From positions 1 through 7,822 of the forward strand of contig VBJR01000099.1 in the NCBI GenBank assembly GCA_005880175.1: a stretch of 7,822 nt of DNA, read 5' to 3'. Shown piece after piece: positions 3,723 through 7,822 of the stretch. A model generated the notes under the pieces. It was not told the origin of the DNA. It did no database searches and saw nothing but the letters and a program-made list of their open reading frames with translations. Within the stretch, counting starts at the first letter, position 1, and each line of letters opens with the position of its first letter. This DNA comes from Chloroflexota bacterium (GTDB taxonomy: Bacteria > Chloroflexota > Dormibacteria > Dormibacterales > Dormibacteraceae). The position numbers and the translations under genes were made by a program.

Positions 3723-6539
3723 TCACTTCTTGCGGCCGCGGATCAGCAGCAGCATCACGTTGCCCCTGCCCAGCGTCCGGGCCAGGCCCCGCATCTGCGG
3801 GATGAGCCGGTCGAGGGAGGCGTGGATCCTCGTCGCTATCACCAGCGGCGCCCTCGCCAGCTCCTCCCGGAACGCGTCCAGCAGCAGGCTCTCGGAGTAG
3901 CGGTTGCCGAACAGGCGCTTCAGCCGGCCGTTGAGCGCGTCGAGCGTCTCCATCGCGACCGGGTCCGAGGACACGAGCAGCTTGTCGACGTTGGCCGCCG
4001 TCCAGCCCGCCCCGCCCTGGATCCCCGCCACCGTGGAGCCCAGCTCGGGGACGTGGATCGACCCCGTCGTGACCTGCTTGAACTCGAACTTGTACAAGTC
4101 GACCAGGTCGGACCGGCGGCGGAGACCGATCCCGTCGAGCCCGTGGTTCGACGCATTCACCTTCAGCTCCAGCACGGACATCCGGGGCAGCCCCTCGGCC
4201 GAGAAATGGCCGCTGGCGAGCAGCGCCCGGAGCAGTTCCTCGAACTCGTCCGCCGACAGCAGGTCGAGCTCCCGCTCGGTCAGCGGGACCGGCGCCCCGG
4301 TCACCACGGCCCGCTGCACGGGCAGGCCGTTCCTGCGCGCGGACTCGGTCGCGGCGCGGTCGAGATCCAGCGTGTGCTGCCCGTGCTCGCCGTCCAGCGA
4401 GTGCTCGGCCTTGTCCCCGCCCTCGCCCCCGAGGAACATGACGGCGATGCCGAGCGCCGACTCCAGCGCGTCGGCGGCGACGCCGCTGCGCTGGGAGAGG
4501 AAGGATCGGACGGTGTCGGCGCCCTCCTTGCCGCTGGCGTCCACCAGCGCCTTCTCCGCCTCGTCGATCAGGCCCTCGCGCCACGCGTCCAGCCGGCCGA
4601 GCACGCCCGAGTCCTCCGCGACCGCGCGCTCGATCGCCTCCAGGCCGCCGGCCCGCTTCAGCGTCTCGGCCGGGCCGAAGGCGTCCAACGACTGGCTGAC
4701 GACGTCCCTGGCCTCCGCGGCCGACTTCTCGGCCAGCCGCGTCAGCGACTGGCCGAGCTCCTCCACGGTGGCCTTGTTGAGGCCCGAGATCGCGACCAGC
4801 CGCTGGCCCGCCGGGGACTCCCTGCCGACCACGCCGATCAGGTCCTCGGCGGTGCGCCCCGACACCCTGACGGCCGCCTCGGCCCCCTCCTTCTCGACGA
4901 ACTCGGCGATCTCCTGCGCCCCGGCCTTCGCCAGCCTGGCGCGAAGGGCCATCTCGGCCTCCAGCGCCGCCACCCTGCCGAGGCTGGCGCCGGCCTTCAG
5001 CGCCTTGCCGGCGCCGTAGACGTCCAGCAGCGCCATCGCCGTGTTGATCAGCGCCGTCATCAGCGCCTGGTCGGCCTGCTCCGGGAAGACGATCGAGCCG
5101 TCCGTGCTCACGGTGGCCCGCGCGGCGTTGTCGAGCTTCGCCCACTGGTTCCAGCTGTCCGCGGCGATCGCGCCCGACGCCGTGAGGCCGAGCAGCGCGC
5201 CGATCGCGGGGGTGGCGGTGCCCGCCGTGGCGATCTCGATGCCCAGGATCAGGACCATCACCGCGACGGTGACCGCGAGTCCGGCCGTCTCGGCCTTGCC
5301 CCCCTCGTCCACGACGTAGTCCTGCGCGGCCGCCTTCGGGAACGGCTTGCTGTACGTCGGGTGGGTCGAGAAGAACGTCTGGTGGATCGGGTGCATGTCC
5401 TGGAAGCCGAGGTCGTTGCCGTTGACCGCGTCCTGGGTCTTCTTGATGTCGTCGAGGACCTCGCCGAACGCCTGGCCCAGCTTGGCCCGCGCATCGCCGG
5501 CGCTCTGGTTCGGGACGGCCAGCGCGTCGCTGCCGCCCGCCGCGGTGGGCTTGTTGGTGTCCGCCGCCATCAGGGCGTAGAGCGCGGGGTTGCGGTTGAG
5601 CGTGTCCGAGACCTTGAGGGTCAGGTCCTTGTGGACCGCGGCGATCTCGCCCCAGCTCGCCATGTGCTCGCCGGGATTGGGCGGGAACTGCGGCGGCTTC
5701 TCGGGGTCGAACTGGGCGGGGACGCGGTCCTGGGTGGCCGCATCGGGCGCGCCGCCGGGACGGGAGGTGCCCCCCAGCGCCGGGTCGGGGTCGTAGCCCA
5801 CGACGATCGTCCGCAGCTTCTGGAGCACGTCCCTGGCGTCCTTCAGGTCGCTGGCCTGCTGCTGCTGCTCCTTCAGGGCGGCGTCGGCCTCCGGCGAGCC
5901 CGGCAGTTGGGGGCCGCCGCCGAGCGTCACGCCGAGCCGGCTGGCCTCCTTCTCGATCGTCTGCTGGTTCTTCTGCAGGTTCTCACGCGCCCGCTCGCGC
6001 GTATCGGTCGCGAACTGGGCGCGCAGCTCCCGCAGCCAGAAGACGTTCTTCACGTCGGCGCCGCGGTTGACGCAGCTCTTCCAGAGCGAGAAGTCCTGCT
6101 CCTTCAGCCCGTCTGGACCGCGCGAGCTCCAGGCCTCCTCCAGGATCGACTCCTCCCGCCAGCTCACGAAGCCCTCGGTGACGATCATGTTGACCAGCGA
6201 GAGCAACTGCGTGTCCGTGATCCCGTGAAAGGGCCTGAAGGGCTCGAGCTGGTCGGAGTCGCCGGAACGGATCGCCTCGTCCAGGTTGGCCGCCTTCTCC
6301 GCTCGCTGCACCGCCAGCGGCGGCCGCGGCATCGTCGGCCGGCTCAGCAGCGACGTGACGGCGCCGTTCCCGGCCATGCGCTGCAGCGCCAGCAGCTGGC
6401 CGGGCGTCGCCAGCGCGAGATCGTCGCCCGGCCGCAGCGCCGGCGACTCGCCTTCGGCCACCCGATTCCCGGCCACGGCGCCGCGCTCCACGCTCACCTG
6501 CTGCTGCGGCGTCTCGTGCCGGTGGCCGCTGTCGCTCAC
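3723..6539 (-). CDS. Large multidomain eCIS-cargo-like / polymorphic toxin protein with C-terminal PD-(D/E)XK-like domain
   Basis: The product is a 938-residue protein with no named gene. Reading from the GTG at 6537-6539 gives a polar N-terminus (SDSGHRHETPQQQ), the usual style of eCIS-associated actinobacterial proteins; a TTG at 6573 would add 12 residues. Order of parts: LQRMAGNGAV at 52-61, the motif seen in many proteins linked to contractile injection systems and DUF4157 proteins; a VQR at 77-79; a helical module at about 80-205 with WKSCVNRGAD at 153-162; a charged coiled-coil-like stretch at 184-243; a Pro-rich linker at about 250-290; a hydrophobic Ala/Gly segment at 419-461, like the pre-toxin membrane regions of other large toxins; Ala/Glu-rich helices at 500-700; a second VQR at 741-743; and a C-terminal domain from about 755. 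That domain carries Glu791, Asp802 in NHGLDGIG, Glu819-Phe-Lys821 and Gln841/Trp846, matching the E...D...ExK...Q pattern of restriction-endonuclease-fold toxins. No signal peptide is seen, which fits loading into a cytoplasmic particle. The coding region is firm, the cargo role likely, the nuclease call moderate. Confidence 0.8.
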   Translation of the reverse strand: MSDSGHRHETPQQQVSVERGAVAGNRVAEGESPALRPGDDLALATPGQLLALQRMAGNGAVTSLLSRPTMPRPPLAVQRAEKAANLDEAIRSGDSDQLEPFRPFHGITDTQLLSLVNMIVTEGFVSWREESILEEAWSSRGPDGLKEQDFSLWKSCVNRGADVKNVFWLRELRAQFATDTRERARENLQKNQQTIEKEASRLGVTLGGGPQLPGSPEADAALKEQQQQASDLKDARDVLQKLRTIVVGYDPDPALGGTSRPGGAPDAATQDRVPAQFDPEKPPQFPPNPGEHMASWGEIAAVHKDLTLKVSDTLNRNPALYALMAADTNKPTAAGGSDALAVPNQSAGDARAKLGQAFGEVLDDIKKTQDAVNGNDLGFQDMHPIHQTFFSTHPTYSKPFPKAAAQDYVVDEGGKAETAGLAVTVAVMVLILGIEIATAGTATPAIGALLGLTASGAIAADSWNQWAKLDNAARATVSTDGSIVFPEQADQALMTALINTAMALLDVYGAGKALKAGASLGRVAALEAEMALRARLAKAGAQEIAEFVEKEGAEAAVRVSGRTAEDLIGVVGRESPAGQRLVAISGLNKATVEELGQSLTRLAEKSAAEARDVVSQSLDAFGPAETLKRAGGLEAIERAVAEDSGVLGRLDAWREGLIDEAEKALVDASGKEGADTVRSFLSQRSGVAADALESALGIAVMFLGGEGGDKAEHSLDGEHGQHTLDLDRAATESARRNGLPVQRAVVTGAPVPLTERELDLLSADEFEELLRALLASGHFSAEGLPRMSVLELKVNASNHGLDGIGLRRRSDLVDLYKFEFKQVTTGSIHVPELGSTVAGIQGGAGWTAANVDKLLVSSDPVAMETLDALNGRLKRLFGNRYSESLLLDAFREELARAPLVIATRIHASLDRLIPQMRGLARTLGRGNVMLLLIRGRKK

Positions 6540-6557
6540 GTCTGCTATTGGGTGGGA

Positions 6558-6575
6558 TGTCAAGCGGAGCGTCAA
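6558..6575 (-). promoter_or_regulatory. Tandem TTGAC elements upstream of the effector gene
   Basis: On the minus strand TTGACG (6570-6575) and TTGACA (6558-6563) occur 12 bases apart, just upstream of the preferred GTG. Both match the -35 consensus, but neither has a good TANNNT box at 16-19 bases; the best is CAATAG at 6545-6550, 19 bases from TTGACG. They may be a weak promoter or a direct-repeat activator site in the 97-bp gap shared with the kinase. Confidence 0.25.
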
Positions 6576-6612
6576 GGGACATTCGCGCCGCCCCTGGGAC
6601 CAACAGCTCCTG

Positions 6613-6621
6613 TGCTAGGCT
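6613..6621 (+). promoter_or_regulatory. Extended -10 promoter for the Ser/Thr kinase
   Basis: TGC followed directly by TAGGCT forms an extended -10 (TGN-TANNNT). Transcription would start near 6628, about eight bases before the GTG start at 6637. No good -35 is seen, which an extended -10 can tolerate. The same TAGGCT hexamer is the -10 candidate of the esterase gene. Confidence 0.45.
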
Positions 6622-6636
6622 CCGCCGGACGGGAAG

Positions 6637-7822
6637 GTGCGGCAGGGGGACGCGATCAACTCCGGACGCCTGGTCGGGCGATACCGTCTGGACCGCCTGA
6701 TCGGCTCTGGCGGCTTCGGCGCCGTCTACCTCGCGCAGCACGTGGACCTCGGGGTGTGGCGGGCGGTCAAGATCCTCCACGAGGGCATGGCCGACGACGC
6801 GTCGTTCCGGGCCCGCTTCCTCCGCGAGGCCCGGATCGCCGCCCGGCTGCGGCACCCCAACATCGTCGCCGTGCTGGAGTACGGCGTCGAGGACGACGTC
6901 CAGTACCTCGTCATGGAGCATGTGGACGGCACCACGCTCGGCGCCCTGCTGGCGGGCGCGGAGCCGCGCCGGCGCCTCGGCGACACGGCCGTCCGCCGGG
7001 CCATCGCCGACGTGGCCGCCGCCCTCGACCACGCGCACGCCAACGGCGTCGCCCACCGCGACCTCAAGCCCTCCAACGTGCTGGTCGGCCGCCTGGACGG
7101 CCGGGCGCTGCTTACCGACTTCGGCCTCGCCCGCTCGGGCTTCGACGCCGACCTGACCCGGACGGACCGCTCCCTCGGCACGTTCGCGTACATGTCGCCG
7201 GAGCAGTGCCGGCCCGGCCACCCGGTCACGGCCAGCTCCGACGTCTACTCGTTCGCCGCGCTGCTGTTCGAGGTCGCGTCCGGCCAGCCCCCGTACGGCC
7301 ACGGCCTGGCGGCGGTCGCCGGGCACCTGGACGGCGGCGCGCCGGCCGCCTCGGTCCGTGCCGTGGACCCCGGCCTGCCCGAGGCGCTCGACGCCGCCCT
7401 GGCGCGCGGGCTGGCCCGGGACCCGGAGCGGCGGTCCGGCTCGGCGGGCGTGCTCGCCAGCGCCTTCCTCGCGGCGACGGCGCCCGCCGCCGGCGAGCCG
7501 GCGAGCCCACCAGCGCCCCCGCCGCCAGGCGCGGCGCCTCGGGGCCGGCGCCCGGCCCGGGCGCCGCTGGTCGTGGCCGCGCTCGCCGTCACCGCGGTCG
7601 TGGCGACGTCGGGCGCGCTCGCCCTCCACGGCACCGGGCTGGCGGCGCCCCCGCGGGCCCAGCCGCCCGCGGCCGCCGCGTCGCCCACGCCGAAGCCTCC
7701 CGCTCGCCGCTCGTGGCCCCACTACGGCTACGACCTGACCCGGACCAGCCAGGTCGTGACCGCGATCCAGCTGCTCCTGATCTGGCACGGGCTGAGCGTC
7801 GGCCCGACCGGCGCGGACGGCA
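6637..7822 (+). CDS. Membrane Hanks-type Ser/Thr protein kinase with peptidoglycan-binding ectodomain (3' partial)
   Basis: It phosphorylates Ser/Thr in target proteins in response to an envelope signal. From the GTG at 6637, 395 residues are visible. The kinase domain holds the Gly-rich loop GSGGFGAV (23-30), the ATP lysine Lys45 in RAVK, the catalytic loop HRDLKPSN (140-147, Asp142), DFG (161-163) and SPE (187-189), with Thr/Ser in the activation loop (TRTDRSLGT, 174-182) for autophosphorylation. All catalytic residues are present. A Pro-rich juxtamembrane linker (282-310) leads to one transmembrane helix at about 310-331, then an extracytoplasmic Pro/Ala stalk. From about residue 369, TSQVVTAIQLLLIWHGLSVG followed by PTGADG matches the start of a PG_binding_1 domain, cut off by the window edge. 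PASTA repeats are not seen. The start is uncertain: GGGAAG touches the GTG directly, while AGGGGGA sits four bases before an in-frame ATC at 6655, which would give a usual-length N-terminus. The gene is divergent from the effector gene. Confidence 0.93.
   Translation, partial: MRQGDAINSGRLVGRYRLDRLIGSGGFGAVYLAQHVDLGVWRAVKILHEGMADDASFRARFLREARIAARLRHPNIVAVLEYGVEDDVQYLVMEHVDGTTLGALLAGAEPRRRLGDTAVRRAIADVAAALDHAHANGVAHRDLKPSNVLVGRLDGRALLTDFGLARSGFDADLTRTDRSLGTFAYMSPEQCRPGHPVTASSDVYSFAALLFEVASGQPPYGHGLAAVAGHLDGGAPAASVRAVDPGLPEALDAALARGLARDPERRSGSAGVLASAFLAATAPAAGEPASPPAPPPPGAAPRGRRPARAPLVVAALAVTAVVATSGALALHGTGLAAPPRAQPPAAAASPTPKPPARRSWPHYGYDLTRTSQVVTAIQLLLIWHGLSVGPTGADG

Noticed and set aside
3904..5019. 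371-codon plus-strand Ser-rich frame opposite the effector
   Set aside because: The Ser/Ala/Pro/Arg-rich composition results from reading the reverse complement of Glu/Ala/Arg codons, and it has no domain. It is a shadow frame and cannot be proposed as an antisense immunity gene.
3679..5145. 488-codon minus-strand frame inside the effector gene
   Set aside because: It is an out-of-frame reading of the effector gene with Arg/Gly-rich low-complexity product. There is no sign of programmed frameshifting.
5983..7788. 601-codon minus-strand open frame across the kinase
   Set aside because: It lies opposite a kinase with all catalytic motifs and has Arg/Gly/Ala-rich composition without recognisable domains. 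It is a shadow frame.

Overview
The window is very GC-rich DNA. It shows strong third-position G/C bias, GTG starts, genes with near-leaderless promoters, a membrane Ser/Thr kinase and an N-terminal motif typical of actinobacterial contractile-injection cargo. Together these point to a filamentous actinomycete (Streptomyces, Nonomuraea or Actinomadura-like). The genus cannot be fixed from sequence alone.

Layout, left to right. (1) 1-108 looks like the end of an inserted element. It abuts a minus-strand CE15 glucuronoyl-esterase-like gene (85-972) that loses its C-terminal part, including the expected catalytic His, exactly at the junction. An 18-bp perfect palindrome of the LacI/GalR operator type lies in its leader. 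(2) 1091-2335 (minus) encodes an MFS exporter of the EntS/MFS_3 type. It is divergent from 2463-3002 (plus), a small membrane protein with a DUF2510-like Trp-rich N-terminus. (3) 3006-3668 (minus) is a rhomboid intramembrane serine protease with an intact Ser/His dyad, tail-to-tail with the small membrane protein. (4) 3723-6539 (minus) is a 938-residue multidomain protein. It has an LQRxAGNxAV leader motif, a conserved helical module, a hydrophobic Ala/Gly-rich segment, helical repeats, and a C-terminal domain that looks like a PD-(D/E)XK nuclease toxin. It is the best candidate for an unusual system here: a probable cargo/effector of an extracellular contractile injection system (eCIS) or a polymorphic toxin. 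(5) 6637 to the right edge (plus) is a Hanks-type Ser/Thr kinase with one transmembrane helix and the beginning of an extracytoplasmic peptidoglycan-binding domain, divergent from the effector gene.

How they fit together. The esterase would act outside the cell on lignin-carbohydrate esters, under substrate-responsive repression, but is probably dead. The effector gene is followed by the rhomboid gene on the same strand after 54 bp, and shares its upstream region with the envelope-sensing kinase. A functional link among these three (envelope signal, effector, membrane protease) is a hypothesis from arrangement only. No injection-system structural gene, immunity gene, RNA gene or CRISPR array is visible in the window.
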